Shown: positions 1 through 10,317, counted from the first letter of the stretch. The stretch is 64,000 bases of DNA from Gemmataceae bacterium (GCA_022842245.1 JALHPZ010000007.1:7378-71377), one strand, 5' to 3'. Program-made: numbers and translations. The notes: generated by a model from the letters alone, not told the origin.

Positions 1-1082
<1,082 letters not shown>

Positions 1083-1163
1083 TGTTCTCTTTCTCGCTCG
1101 TGTCCTTCGAATTCCGCTGATAACGACTCCGTGCTCCCCAAGTTGCAATGATACATTCGCGAC

Positions 1164-1275
1164 TTGCCGGTGATTTTACCCAAAGTGGTGAACCCGTTCC
1201 CATTCCGAACACGGCCGTAAAACCTTTGGGGCCGATGGTAGTCCGTCTAGGGCGAGAGTAGGTCATTGCCGGCAT
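1164..1275 (+). rRNA. rrf: 5S ribosomal RNA
   Basis: The gene lies about 80 bp after the 23S 3' end. The terminal stem pairs TGCCGG (1165-1170) with CCGGCA (1269-1274). Internal 5S hallmarks are visible: CCCATTCCGAACACGG (1200-1215) in the loop B/C region and CGATGGTAGTCC followed by GCGAGAGTAGG (1251-1261). The length of about 112 nt is normal. The spacer between 23S and 5S contains no tRNA. Ends are taken from the terminal helix and may shift by one or two bases. Confidence 0.95.
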
Positions 1276-1282
1276 AATCTTA

Positions 1283-1314
1283 AAGCCCCCGAACTTCCGT
1301 TCGGGGGCTTTTTT
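1283..1314 (+). terminator. Rho-independent terminator of the rRNA operon
   Basis: A perfect 12-bp GC-rich stem (1283-1294 with 1299-1310) with a TTCC loop is followed by a T-run to 1314, immediately after the 5S gene. It is the best-formed terminator in the window and marks the end of the 23S-5S transcription unit. Confidence 0.93.
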
Positions 1315-1359
1315 CGTTCCGCTCCCTATCATTTTCCATCTCCCGAGCGGTGCACTCAC

Positions 1360-2745
1360 ATGAAATCTCTTGCTATCATTTTCACTCTCCTGTCTAGCCT
1401 TTCCTGCCGTCCCGCGCAGCCGCTAGAAACCCCGCCCGTTGCCGCGAACGCCAAGCCGATCGATCCCGCGGCGAATGATCGTCCAAAGCCAACCCGACCG
1501 GGAGTCGATTGGCCTCAGTTCCTGGGTCCGACTTCGGACAATGTCACCACCGAAAAGGGAATTCTCACCGAGTGGCCCCGTGCCGGTCTCAAGATCCTCT
1601 GGCAGACCGGGCTCGGCACCGGATACGCACCGCCTACCGTCGTCGGTGGCAAGCTTCTCCACTTCGACGCCTTCGATTCCTCGGCCCGACTCACATGTCG
1701 CAACGCCGAAACTGGTGAGGAAATCTGGAAGTTCGATTACGCCTTCGAGTATGAGGATCAGTACGGCTACGATAACGGACCCCGTTGCTGTCCGGTCGTC
1801 CACGACGGACACGTGTACATCCACGGCGTCGAAGGGTTGCTCCACGCGATCGATTTCAAAACCGGTGAGAAGCTTTGGTCGTACGACACGCGGGCGAAGC
1901 ATCGTTTTCACCAGAATTTTTTCGGTGTCGGCAGCACGCCGATCGTGGAGGGCGATCTCCTTCTCATTGCGGTCGGTGGCAGTCCGAAGGGGCCGCGGCC
2001 GGCGGATTTCCTCGACGCGAAACCGAATGGATCCGGAATCGTGGCGCTCGATCGGAAGACCGGAGAGGAGAAATACGCCGCCCTCGATGAACTCGCGAGT
2101 TACTCCAGCCCGATGGTCGCCACGATTCACGGCAAGCGGGTGGGGTTGTATTTCGCCCGCGCCGGCCTCGTGGCCTTCGACCCGAAGACCGGCAAGCAGT
2201 ATTTCCGATTCCCGTGGCGCTCGAAACTCCTCGAGAGCGTAAATGCCTCGAATCCGCTCGTCGTGGGCGATACCATTCTGATCACCGAATGCTACGGCCC
2301 CGGTTCGGTCTGCCTTAAGGTGAAGCCGGACTTGAGCGGCGTCACGGAAATTTGGAGCGACAAGGAGAAGGATCGCGAGGATCGTTCGCTCGCCTGTCAC
2401 TGGAATACGCCGATCCATCACGATGGATTCGTGTACGGTTCGAGCGGACGCCACGAGAACGAGGGCGACATTCGCTGCATCTCGTTGGCGACGGGGGAAG
2501 TCGCCTGGCGGGAGAAGCGGACGACGCGCTGCTCGTTCCTGAAGGTCGATGGACACATTCTGAGTCTCGGCGAACGAGGCGAGCTTCGTTTGTTCAAGCT
2601 GGACGGCAAGAAGTTCGACGAGGTCGCCCGCATGGAGACGGACCTGCTGGCGCCGTGCTGGGCGCCGCCGGTGTTGAGTCGCGGACTGCTCTACGTTCGC
2701 GGCAAGGACCGATTGTTGTGCTTGGAATTGATTCCGAAGAAGTGA
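1360..2745 (+). CDS. PQQ-like beta-propeller repeat protein (secreted)
   Basis: The 461-aa product starts with a hydrophobic export signal; a Cys at residue 16 could be a lipid attachment site, but the lipobox is poor. The body contains repeated PQQ/pyrrolo-quinoline-type blades with signatures such as AETGEEIWKF and FKTGEKLWSY, preceded by the WPQFLGP motif common at the start of planctomycete PQQ-repeat proteins. Such proteins form eight-bladed propellers used as scaffolds (BamB-like) or as cofactor-less dehydrogenase relatives. No catalytic PQQ residues can be assigned here. It is the first gene after the rRNA terminator and ends 32 bp before moxR, so co-transcription is possible. Export is inferred; the substrate is unknown. 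Confidence 0.85.
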   Translation: MKSLAIIFTLLSSLSCRPAQPLETPPVAANAKPIDPAANDRPKPTRPGVDWPQFLGPTSDNVTTEKGILTEWPRAGLKILWQTGLGTGYAPPTVVGGKLLHFDAFDSSARLTCRNAETGEEIWKFDYAFEYEDQYGYDNGPRCCPVVHDGHVYIHGVEGLLHAIDFKTGEKLWSYDTRAKHRFHQNFFGVGSTPIVEGDLLLIAVGGSPKGPRPADFLDAKPNGSGIVALDRKTGEEKYAALDELASYSSPMVATIHGKRVGLYFARAGLVAFDPKTGKQYFRFPWRSKLLESVNASNPLVVGDTILITECYGPGSVCLKVKPDLSGVTEIWSDKEKDREDRSLACHWNTPIHHDGFVYGSSGRHENEGDIRCISLATGEVAWREKRTTRCSFLKVDGHILSLGERGELRLFKLDGKKFDEVARMETDLLAPCWAPPVLSRGLLYVRGKDRLLCLELIPKK

Positions 2746-2777
2746 ATCGCGGGACCGCGCCGCTATACTCACTCACT

Positions 2778-3749
2778 ATGGCCCTTCACGCTCCCGAAGC
2801 CGTCCGGCGCAGCCTCGATCCGTTCTTCGACGCGGTGTCGTCGGTCGTCGTGGGGCAGAAGGCGCTGGTCGAGCGACTGACGATCGCACTGCTGACGGAC
2901 GGCCACGTGTTGATCGAAGGGCTGCCGGGACTCGCCAAGACTTTGGCGGCGCGCACTGTCGCCCGCGCGTTGCGGTTGGAATATCGCCGCATCCAATTCA
3001 CGCCCGACTTGTTGCCTGCGGACGTCGTCGGTACGCAGATCTACAACCCGCGCACGGGTGAATTTTCCGTCAAGCGTGGGCCGGTCTTCGCCAACGTCGT
3101 CCTGGCCGACGAAATCAACCGCGCCCCGGCGAAGGTGCAATCGGCCTTGCTGGAAGCCATGCAGGAGCGTCGAGTCACGATCGGGGATGAGACGTTCGCG
3201 CTGCCGAAACCGTTCTTCGTGCTGGCGACTCAGAACCCGATCGAGCAGGAAGGTACGTATCCGCTGCCCGAGGCGCAGGTCGACCGGTTCATGATGAAGG
3301 TGCTGATGGATTATCCCAGCGCGGCGGAAGAGCTTGCCGTGCTGGATCGCATGGGTGGAGTCGACGCGGTCACGGAGGTCGAACCGGTGATCGAGCCGCA
3401 GGTTCTGGCGGAGGCCCGCGCGGCCGTCGATGCCACGTTCGTGGACGACAAAGTCAAAAAGTATCTGGTGGACGTGGTGCGGGCGACCCGGACACCGGCC
3501 GAGTACGGTATCGATATCGCGGGCCTGCTGCAGATCGGGGCGAGTCCCCGGGCGACTTTGTCGCTGGTGCGGGCGGCGAAGGGGCGTGCATTCCTGGACG
3601 GCCGCGGGTACGTGGTGCCGGACGATGTGAAGCGGATGGCGCCGGACGTGCTGCGGCATCGGGTATTGCTTTCCTACGAAGCCGAAGCGGAAGAACTCAA
3701 GGCGGACGCGATCGTCCGAAAGATTCTGGATGGATTACCGGTACCGTAA
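2778..3749 (+). CDS. moxR: MoxR-family AAA+ ATPase
   Basis: The 323-aa product is of typical length for MoxR ATPases. Walker A is GLPGLAKT near residue 52, Walker B is VVLADEINRAP, and sensor-type residues follow in ATQNPIEQEGTYPLPEAQVD, the diagnostic MoxR motif. The C-terminal lid domain includes GASPRATL. MoxR proteins act as chaperone-like ATPases in cofactor insertion and protein maturation, usually beside DUF58 and VWA-domain genes; none of these follows here, so its partner is unknown. The ATG at 2778 was chosen because it begins the family alignment; the open frame extends back into the PQQ gene, but that part does not resemble MoxR. There is no clear Shine-Dalgarno sequence. Confidence 0.93.
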   Translation: MALHAPEAVRRSLDPFFDAVSSVVVGQKALVERLTIALLTDGHVLIEGLPGLAKTLAARTVARALRLEYRRIQFTPDLLPADVVGTQIYNPRTGEFSVKRGPVFANVVLADEINRAPAKVQSALLEAMQERRVTIGDETFALPKPFFVLATQNPIEQEGTYPLPEAQVDRFMMKVLMDYPSAAEELAVLDRMGGVDAVTEVEPVIEPQVLAEARAAVDATFVDDKVKKYLVDVVRATRTPAEYGIDIAGLLQIGASPRATLSLVRAAKGRAFLDGRGYVVPDDVKRMAPDVLRHRVLLSYEAEAEELKADAIVRKILDGLPVP

Positions 3750-3820
3750 ATGCGGTCTCCGGCGCAATTACACGGCGTGTGTGCGTTCCAGGATGGTTCT
3801 CGCGACAGGGAGGTAGACCG

Positions 3821-6229
3821 ATGCCGCGCTGCGATCTGAAATCGTTCCTGCAACTCGAAGATCGTTCGACTCCCGCCGCCGTCGGCGGACTGGATTTCTC
3901 CTTCAACTTCACCGGCCTTTCCGAAATCGCCTTCGATATCGGCGGTTCCAAGTTGGACCTCGGCACCGCGGTTGCGATCCAGACCGACGGAAAAATCGTC
4001 GTGGTTGGGTCGGCACAGAACGACGCGACCGACGTCGACTTCGCCATCGCGCGGCTCAATCCTGACGGCACGCTCGACACGACGTTCGGCAGCAACGGCC
4101 TGCGCACGGTCGGAATCGACCAGAGCGCGCCGTTCGTGGACCGCGCCACGGCCGTGGCCATCGATTCCCTCGGCCGGATTGTCGTGGCGGGCACGGTCAC
4201 GGCGGGATCAGGAACCGATACCGATTTCGCGGTCATCCGACTGTTGCCGAATGGCGATTTGGATGCCGAGTTCGACGCCGACGGCCGGCAGACGATCGCG
4301 TTCGATGTGGCCGGCGGCACCCTCGAAGATCGCGCCGCCGGCGTGGCTATCGACGCGCAGGATCGCATCGTCATTGCCGGGACGGTGGCAGCGGCCGATG
4401 CGGGCGATTTCGACTTCGGCGTCGCCCGATTGCTCGCGAACGGCGCGCCGGATACGACCTTCAATTCCACCGGTCGCATTCAAGTCGGCTTCGACCTTGG
4501 CGGGGCGAACGCGGACACGGCGTCCGCCGTCGCAATCGATTCGCAAGGCCGGATCGTCGTCGCCGGCACCGTGCAAATCAGCAACTTCGGCGATACCGAT
4601 TTCGGCGTGATCCGATTGCTCGATAACGGCACCTTGGATGGCGGTTTCTCGGACGATGGCCGCGCGACCGCCGAGTTCGATCTCGGCGGCACGAACGCCG
4701 ATACGGCCGCCGCGCTGGCGCTGGATGCGCAAGACCGCGTCGTCGTCGTCGGCAGCGTCGCGGTGGGCAACGCCGGCGATATCGATGTCGGGATCGTTCG
4801 ATTCCTCGCCAACGGCGTCCTCGATCCGAACTTCGATACGGATGGCAAGATCGCCATCGGTTTCGACCTCGGCGGCGGCATGCAGGACAAGGGCGTCGGC
4901 GTGGCGATCGAACCGCGCACCGGCGACATCGTGATCGCTGCCACGGTGGACACCATTTCCGTCGGCGACACCGACTATGGCATCGCACGCCTGACGGCGG
5001 ATGGCAGCATCGATCCGAGTTTCAACGGGAACGGGCGCTCGGTCGTCGCATTCGATCGCGGCGGCGCGAACGCGGACACGGCCGCGGGGATCGCGCTCGA
5101 TGCGGCCGGCCGAATCGTCGTCGTCGGAACCATCGATACTGCGACGGCGAACGATCGAGACATCGGCGTCGCGCGGTTGATCGGAAACGTCGGCCTCGCG
5201 TCTCAGTTGGTTGTGGGTGGATTGCCGAACGGTACCGTCGGATCCTTTGGAGCGGTCCCAGGCGGATATTCCGCGCTTGGCAATTTCATCGGTCCGTCTG
5301 CGACTGCCGTCACGCGGCCGGCCGTCGCGGACCTGAATGGCGATGGCCTGGCGGACCTCGTGCTCGGGGCCGGTCCCGGTGGCGGCTCGCGCGTCCGGAT
5401 CTTCCTGGGCGACGGCACCGGGAAAGGCTTCCTGTCGTCCCTCGAATTCGATGCCTTCGAGGGGAACTTCAACGGTGGCGTCTTCGTGGCGGCCGGAGAT
5501 GTGGATGGCGATGGCCGGGCCGAGTTCGTCGTCAGCCCCGACGTCGGCGGTGGACCGCGGGCCTCGGTCTTCTCGTTGAACGATCAGAACCAACTCGTGA
5601 AGCAAGCCGATTTCTTCGGTATCGACGATCCGAACTTCCGGGGCGGTGCCCGCGTGGCGCTCGGGGACATCGACGGCGATGGCCGGGCGGATCTGGTGGT
5701 CGGGGCCGGGTTCCTCGGCGGGCCGCGCATCGCGATCTTCGCCGGGTCGACACTGTTCAATCCGGGACCGAGCGGTTCACCGCCGAAGCTGACCGGCGAC
5801 TTCTTCGCGTTCCCCGGGACGGACGCGATCACGTTGCGGAACGGCGTATTCGTGACGGTCGGCGACCTGGACGGCGACGGTCGCGCGGACCTGATCTTCG
5901 GGGGCGGACCGGGCGGCGGGCCGCGCGTCTTCGCCCTCAGCGGGGCATTGATCGCGGCGGGCCAGTTGGACCAAGCCTATGCGAACCCCGTCGCGAATTT
6001 CTTCGTGGCGAACGATTCGCTGTCGCGCGGGGGCGTGCGACTGGCCGTCAAGGACATCGACGGCGACGACCGCGCGGACCTGATCGCGGCGAGCGGGGAC
6101 AACCTGCCGACTCGGGTGCGGGTCTATCGCGGGAGCACGGTGCCGCAGCCGAACGGCGTAGAACCGCCGGCGTTGCAGGAGTTCGATCCGTTCGGCCTGG
6201 TCCTCGCGAACGGCGTGTTCGTCGGGTAG
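3821..6229 (+). CDS. Delta-60 and FG-GAP repeat protein with LEDRSTPA N-terminus
   Basis: The 802-aa protein falls into two repeat regions. Residues ~35-455 contain seven delta-60 type repeats of about 55-60 aa (pattern AxAIDxxGRIVVxGT...DxxxxRLxxNGxLDxxF). Residues ~500-800 contain five FG-GAP/VCBS-like repeats with Ca-binding DxDGDGRADL loops, predicting a second beta-propeller. The N-terminus carries LEDRSTPAA at residues 12-20, a motif seen near the start of many planctomycete extracellular proteins in place of a classical signal peptide. The ATG at 3821 has GGGAGG upstream at good spacing; an upstream in-frame start at 3779 is less likely. It is probably a surface or secreted adhesive protein; the function is not established. 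Confidence 0.88.
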   Translation: MPRCDLKSFLQLEDRSTPAAVGGLDFSFNFTGLSEIAFDIGGSKLDLGTAVAIQTDGKIVVVGSAQNDATDVDFAIARLNPDGTLDTTFGSNGLRTVGIDQSAPFVDRATAVAIDSLGRIVVAGTVTAGSGTDTDFAVIRLLPNGDLDAEFDADGRQTIAFDVAGGTLEDRAAGVAIDAQDRIVIAGTVAAADAGDFDFGVARLLANGAPDTTFNSTGRIQVGFDLGGANADTASAVAIDSQGRIVVAGTVQISNFGDTDFGVIRLLDNGTLDGGFSDDGRATAEFDLGGTNADTAAALALDAQDRVVVVGSVAVGNAGDIDVGIVRFLANGVLDPNFDTDGKIAIGFDLGGGMQDKGVGVAIEPRTGDIVIAATVDTISVGDTDYGIARLTADGSIDPSFNGNGRSVVAFDRGGANADTAAGIALDAAGRIVVVGTIDTATANDRDIGVARLIGNVGLASQLVVGGLPNGTVGSFGAVPGGYSALGNFIGPSATAVTRPAVADLNGDGLADLVLGAGPGGGSRVRIFLGDGTGKGFLSSLEFDAFEGNFNGGVFVAAGDVDGDGRAEFVVSPDVGGGPRASVFSLNDQNQLVKQADFFGIDDPNFRGGARVALGDIDGDGRADLVVGAGFLGGPRIAIFAGSTLFNPGPSGSPPKLTGDFFAFPGTDAITLRNGVFVTVGDLDGDGRADLIFGGGPGGGPRVFALSGALIAAGQLDQAYANPVANFFVANDSLSRGGVRLAVKDIDGDDRADLIAASGDNLPTRVRVYRGSTVPQPNGVEPPALQEFDPFGLVLANGVFVG
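3930..5190 (+). repeat. Seven in-frame delta-60 coding repeats
   Basis: Tandem units of roughly 165-180 bp within the preceding gene encode seven diverged copies of a beta-strand-rich repeat (GRIVVAGT core). The unit boundaries are protein-level; nucleotide identity is moderate, so this is old duplication rather than a recent slippage array. Confidence 0.8.
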
Positions 6230-6235
6230 AAACGA

Positions 6236-6263
6236 AAACGCCCTCCCGATCGGGAGGGCGTTT
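6236..6263. terminator. Bidirectional terminator between convergent genes
   Basis: A perfect 28-bp palindrome (14-bp arms, AAACGCCCTCCCGA and its complement) lies between the stop of the repeat protein and the stop of the glutathione peroxidase gene. A-tract and T-tract ends make it usable on both strands. Confidence 0.88.
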
Positions 6264-6280
6264 CGATTGATAGAATCGAT

Positions 6281-6856
6281 TCACTTCTTCGCCAGTTCGG
6301 CCTCGATCGCCTTCGCGAGCGTTTCCGATTCCGGGGCGACCTTCGACTCGTAGCGGCCCACGACTTCACCCTTGCGATTCACGAGGAACTTCTCGAAGTT
6401 CCACTTGATGTCGCCGGCGAACTTCGAGTTCGTGTCCTTCGAGGTGAGGAACTTGTAGAGCGGGCAAATGCCATCGCCCTTGACGACGACCTTCGAGAGC
6501 ATGGGGAAAGTGACGCTGTACTTGGAGCTGCAGAACTTCTGGATCTCCTCGTCGGTGCCGGGTTCCTGAGAGCCGAACTCGTTGGCGGGAACGCCGATGA
6601 TCACGAGGCCGTCGGCTTCGTGCTTCTTGTAGAGGGCCTGCAGACCGGTGTACTGTTTCGTGTAGCCGCACTTGCTGGCGACGTTGACGAAGAGGACGAC
6701 CTTGCCTTTGTACTGGGCGAGGTCAACGTCCTTGCCGTCGATGCCCTTCATGGTGAACCCGAGCGGACCGGACACGGCTTTGCCTCCCTTGGTGTCGGCC
6801 GCATGACCGGCGGCCAGGGCGAACGCGAGAACGGACGCGAGTGCGAGAAATCGCAT
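6281..6856 (-). CDS. Glutathione peroxidase family protein, exported, Cys type
   Basis: The 191-aa product has an N-terminal signal peptide (MRFLALASVLAFALAAGHAA) and a thioredoxin-fold peroxidase domain. The catalytic tetrad is present: peroxidatic Cys63 in VASKCGYT, Gln97 in NEFGSQEP, Trp152 and Asn153 in WNFEKFLV. The active site uses Cys, not selenocysteine, so the enzyme is likely thioredoxin-dependent and reduces hydroperoxides. Cys109 in KFCSSKY may be the resolving Cys. The signal peptide places it outside the cytoplasm. The start at 6856 was chosen over 6883 because it begins at the signal peptide. It is convergent with the repeat protein gene. Confidence 0.93.
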   Translation of the reverse strand: MRFLALASVLAFALAAGHAADTKGGKAVSGPLGFTMKGIDGKDVDLAQYKGKVVLFVNVASKCGYTKQYTGLQALYKKHEADGLVIIGVPANEFGSQEPGTDEEIQKFCSSKYSVTFPMLSKVVVKGDGICPLYKFLTSKDTNSKFAGDIKWNFEKFLVNRKGEVVGRYESKVAPESETLAKAIEAELAKK

Positions 6857-6889
6857 GGGAACCTCCGATAAGTTGGGGACCACATTATT

Positions 6890-7531
6890 TTAGGGAGAAA
6901 GTCGCTCGCGGTGCCAGCCATCCGACCGCTTTCGGAAACGCAGGCGGTCGTGGAGGCGGCTGGGGCGGCCCTGCCAGAATTCGAAGGTGTCCGGCAGGAG
7001 CCGGTAGCCGCCCCAGTGCGGCGGTCGCGGAACGGTGCCATCGGGATACTTCGCCAGCAGTTCGGCTTGCTGGCGTTCGAGGACCTCGCGTCCGGTGATG
7101 ACTTCGCTCTGTTCCGAGGCCCACGCCCCGAGCCGGCTGCCGAGCGGGCGCGAGTGGTAGTAGTCGTCGGATTCCTGTTCGGTGACTTTTTCGATCAGTC
7201 CTTCGATGCGGACCTGGCGTTCGAGTTCGTCCCAGAGGAAGACGACGGCGGCGTAGGGGTTCGCGGTCAGCTCGCGTGCCTTGCGGCTGGTATAGTTCGT
7301 GAAGAACGTCAGCCCGTGATCGATGCCCTTGAGGAGGACGATCCGATTCGCGGGCCGACCGTCCGGGCCGACGGTGGCGAGCGCCATGGCGTTCGGTTCG
7401 GGAAGCTTGGCGGTGAGCGCCGTCTCGAACCAGCGCCGGAAGAGCGCGAATGGTTCGTAGCCGGCGTCGGCTTCCGTCAGTCCGGCCTGGGTGTAATCCC
7501 GCCGGAGATCGGCGATCGAGGTGTTTTGCAT
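6890..7531 (-). CDS. pdxH: Pyridoxamine 5'-phosphate oxidase
   Basis: The 213-aa protein aligns along its whole length with PdxH, which oxidises pyridoxine or pyridoxamine 5'-phosphate to pyridoxal 5'-phosphate using FMN. Family motifs are intact: [10 protein letters not shown] at the N-terminus, [60 protein letters not shown] and the terminal RLSP. The ATG at 7531 begins the family alignment; an in-frame ATG seven codons upstream is possible. It lies 33 bp upstream of the peroxidase start on the same strand and may share its transcript. It is divergent from recO. Confidence 0.96.
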   Translation of the reverse strand: MQNTSIADLRRDYTQAGLTEADAGYEPFALFRRWFETALTAKLPEPNAMALATVGPDGRPANRIVLLKGIDHGLTFFTNYTSRKARELTANPYAAVVFLWDELERQVRIEGLIEKVTEQESDDYYHSRPLGSRLGAWASEQSEVITGREVLERQQAELLAKYPDGTVPRPPHWGGYRLLPDTFEFWQGRPSRLHDRLRFRKRSDGWHRERLSP

Positions 7532-7612
7532 TTCTCGTTTCTCGTATTGCATTGATCCGATTGTGTTTTACCAATGCAAAATGATAAATGAAAAATGCAA
7601 AACGGAGAACGC

Positions 7613-8350
7613 ATGCCCGCCGAACGCGCTTTGGCTTTGGTGATTCGCGGCACCGACTGGAGCGAGACCAGCCGGATCGCCACGCTCTGGACGCGCGAGT
7701 TCGGCAAGATCCGGGCACTGGCGAAGGGCGGGCGGCGTTTGAAGTCCTCGTTCGAGGTCGCGTTCGACCTGCTTTCCGTCGTCGAGGTGATGTTCCTTCG
7801 CAAGGCGCACGGCGGGCTGGACCTGCTGACGGAGGCGACGCTGCGCGAGCGGTTCCCCCACCTGCGCAGCGACTTGCGGGCGCTGTACTGCGGCTATTAC
7901 TTCGCGGAGCTCCTCGCCGACGGCACGTTCGACTACGACCCTCATCCGAACCTGTTCGACGCGACATTGGACGCCCTGCGGTCGCTCGCGGACCCGGCCG
8001 GAGACCGTGCGGCATTGGCGAGCGCATTTGAGCTTGTGTGGCTGGGGGAGCTTGGTTATAGCCCGCGGTTCGAGGAGTGCGCCGGGTGCGGTTCGGCCGT
8101 GCCGGCGGAGGTCCGCGTGTCGTTCAGCGTCGCCGCGGGCGGCATCGTCTGCGCGGCCTGCGCGGGGTCGTTCGCCGATCGGCGCGGGCTGAGCGTCGAG
8201 GGGCGGTCGGCGCTGCGGAACCTGTCCGCGGGCCGGCGGGAACTGCCCGCCGCCGTGCGGACGGAAGTGCGGCAACTCCTCGGGCACAAGGTGAGTTCGA
8301 TCCTGGGACGACGGCCGAAAATGCTGGCGTACCTGGACGGAGCCGGATGA
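7613..8350 (+). CDS. recO: DNA repair protein RecO
   Basis: The 245-aa protein has an N-terminal OB fold (ALVIRGTDWSETSRIATLWT, then GKIRALAKGGRR), a helical middle (FPHLRSDLRALYCGYYFAELL) and a zinc-binding pair CAGC and CAAC, as in RecO. RecO loads RecA on SSB-coated DNA with RecR in gap repair. The ATG at 7613 has GGAG six bases upstream; the earlier in-frame ATG at 7595 lacks one. It is followed after 24 bp by the BamD-like lipoprotein gene, probably one transcript. Confidence 0.94.
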   Translation: MPAERALALVIRGTDWSETSRIATLWTREFGKIRALAKGGRRLKSSFEVAFDLLSVVEVMFLRKAHGGLDLLTEATLRERFPHLRSDLRALYCGYYFAELLADGTFDYDPHPNLFDATLDALRSLADPAGDRAALASAFELVWLGELGYSPRFEECAGCGSAVPAEVRVSFSVAAGGIVCAACAGSFADRRGLSVEGRSALRNLSAGRRELPAAVRTEVRQLLGHKVSSILGRRPKMLAYLDGAG

Positions 8351-8374
8351 ACCCGAAGGAACGGGAGACCAGGC

Positions 8375-9562
8375 GTGAAGAGTTCGATCGCTCGTTTCCT
8401 GCCGTTCGTCGCCTGCGCGGCTGCGCTCGGGTCCGGCTGCACGACCGTGAAAAGTTTGAAGCAAAAGGCGCAAGAATCGACGCGCGGCCTCGTCTCGAAG
8501 TCCTACGACGATCCGCAAGCCAACGAACGGATGGCCGCGGCCGAGAAACAATACGAGGCCGGCGAATACGCGAAGGTGCGCGGGACCTTCCGGGAACTGG
8601 CGGACAACCAACTCAACCCCGCGCTTCTCTCCGAGAAAGCGCGGTTCCTCGAAGCCGAATGCTTCCGGCAGCAGGGCAAATATCCCGACGCGGTGGACAC
8701 GTATCACAAGATGCTCATGGAACATCCGACCGGCGCGTACCGGGAGCGGGCGTGCAACGAGATGTTCAAGATCGCCGACTACTGGCTGGACGACACGCGG
8801 GCGGAAATCCAGGCGGAGCAGGACGGCGAAAACATCTTCCTGCACCGCTCGAAGCGGTTGTTGAAGTTCGACAAGACGAAACCGACAATGGACCGCGAAG
8901 GCCGGGCGCTCCAGACGCTCGAAAACGTGCACCTGAACGACATCACTGGCCCGACGGCGGACAAGGCGCTCTTCTGGTGCGGGTTCGTGAACTTCTACCG
9001 CGGCAACTTCGTCGAGGCGGACCACTACTTCAGCACGCTCATCGAATTCCACAAGGACAGCGCGCTGCGGCCGAAAGCAACGGAACTGGCGATCATCAGC
9101 AAGAACAACAGTACGGGCGGCGCGGTGTACGACGGTCAGAAGGCCTCCGAGGCGCTGCAACTCGTGAATCACGCCGAGGCGAGCATGCCGGAGTTCTCGG
9201 ATACGGAGAAACGGGATTTCCTGACGCGGCAGAAACTCGCCATCCGTGCCCAGCAGGCGGAGAAGGACTTCAAGACGGCCGAGTATCACGAACAGACGAA
9301 GCACCCCGGCAGCGCGTACTTCTGCTACGAGATCGTGCGTCGGCGATATCCGGGGACGAAGTATTCGGATTTGGCGACGCAGCGGATGGAAGCGATCCGG
9401 GCGCAGGCGGAGGCCGACGCCGGGAAGCCGAAGACCGTCGGGCCGGTGACGGCGGCGATTCAGGGAATCGAATCGGTGCTCGGTGGCGCGCCGGCCATCA
9501 CAGGCACGCCCGGCGCGTTGCCGGCGAGCGTCACGGCCATTCCCGGAGCGCAGCGTCCATGA
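8375..9562 (+). CDS. BamD-like TPR lipoprotein
   Basis: The 395-aa protein has a signal sequence ending in a lipobox (LGSGC, Cys near residue 22) and several TPR-type helical pairs, for example AAAEKQYEAGEYAKVRGTFREL and AECFRQQGKYPDAVDTYHKML. This layout, a lipoprotein with N-terminal TPRs, matches outer-membrane assembly factor BamD and related tol-pal lipoproteins. It is longer than BamD (about 245 aa), so BamD-like is safer than BamD. The start is GTG with GGGAG eight bases upstream. Its stop overlaps the start of the LptE-like gene (ATGATGA), implying coupled translation of two envelope lipoproteins. Confidence 0.78.
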   Translation: MKSSIARFLPFVACAAALGSGCTTVKSLKQKAQESTRGLVSKSYDDPQANERMAAAEKQYEAGEYAKVRGTFRELADNQLNPALLSEKARFLEAECFRQQGKYPDAVDTYHKMLMEHPTGAYRERACNEMFKIADYWLDDTRAEIQAEQDGENIFLHRSKRLLKFDKTKPTMDREGRALQTLENVHLNDITGPTADKALFWCGFVNFYRGNFVEADHYFSTLIEFHKDSALRPKATELAIISKNNSTGGAVYDGQKASEALQLVNHAEASMPEFSDTEKRDFLTRQKLAIRAQQAEKDFKTAEYHEQTKHPGSAYFCYEIVRRRYPGTKYSDLATQRMEAIRAQAEADAGKPKTVGPVTAAIQGIESVLGGAPAITGTPGALPASVTAIPGAQRP

Positions 9563-10179
9563 TGAATCGAGTCGCGATCTTCGGGTTGGTTCTCGCGCTG
9601 TCGGCCGGTTGCCAGTCGGGGCGGGACTTTACGCTCTTCGGCTATTCGACCAAGCCCCTGCACGACGAGACCATCCGCACGGTCTACGTACCGGTGTTCA
9701 AAAACGTCGCTTTTCAGACGACTGCGAACCGTGAGTTGGAAGTGGACATCACCCGCGCGGTGGTTCGAGAGATTGAACAACGGACGCGGATGAAAGTGGT
9801 GTCGGACCGCGAGCGAGCCGACACGGAATTACTCGGCACGCTTGTGGCCCTGCGCAAGGGCGTGGTGAACCAGAACCAGCAGAACCTGACGCGGGAAGCG
9901 GAACTCACGGCGACGGTGAATCTGGTGTGGCGGGACCTGCGCGATGGCCGCGTACTCTCGAATCGTCGTCCGGCCGCACAGCCGGACGCGGTCCTGCCGT
10001 TTGATCCGAGCCTGCCGCCGCCGGAACCCGTGGCCGTGCAGGAGAAGGCGATCCCGGCACAGGTAGTCGCCGTAGGCCGCGTCGTGCCGGAACTCGGCGA
10101 AACGAACGCCACGGCGAACCAGTCGATTGCGAATCAGTTGGCCCGGCAGATCGTGAATATGATGGAATCGAACTGGTAA
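9559..10179 (+). CDS. LptE-like outer-membrane lipoprotein
   Basis: The 206-aa product has a signal peptide and lipobox (LSAGC, near residue 17). The mature part begins FTLFGYSTKPLHDETIRTV and continues VPVFKN, ANRELEVDITRAVVREIEQRT and VVSDRERADTELLGTL. This pattern matches the LptE family, which plugs LptD and delivers lipopolysaccharide to the outer membrane. A low-complexity Pro/Ala stretch (residues ~135-170) interrupts the C-terminal half. Two adjacent ATG codons (9559, 9562) could start the gene, both overlapping the stop of the BamD-like gene. A BamD/LptE-like pair supports a diderm envelope. Confidence 0.82.
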   Translation: MMNRVAIFGLVLALSAGCQSGRDFTLFGYSTKPLHDETIRTVYVPVFKNVAFQTTANRELEVDITRAVVREIEQRTRMKVVSDRERADTELLGTLVALRKGVVNQNQQNLTREAELTATVNLVWRDLRDGRVLSNRRPAAQPDAVLPFDPSLPPPEPVAVQEKAIPAQVVAVGRVVPELGETNATANQSIANQLARQIVNMMESNW

Positions 10180-10317
10180 ATCCGTTACGATCGGTACGTC
10201 GAACCGGACCGGATTCCCTTCGCTCAATCCCGCGATCATTTTTTTCGGCATCTCCCGTGCGGGCGCACCCGTTTCGCAATACCATCGACGGTGGCACCCT
10301 TTGGAGCAACCCCCGCC

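Noticed and set aside
1083..1163. tRNA in the 23S-5S spacer
   Set aside because: No cloverleaf or T-loop motif could be found in the roughly 80-bp spacer.
2352..2777. Upstream extension of the MoxR open frame
   Set aside because: It overlaps the PQQ protein gene and lacks MoxR similarity; the family begins at the ATG at 2778.
6281..6856. Selenocysteine glutathione peroxidase
   Set aside because: The catalytic codon encodes Cys (VASKCGYT), and no in-frame TGA is present.
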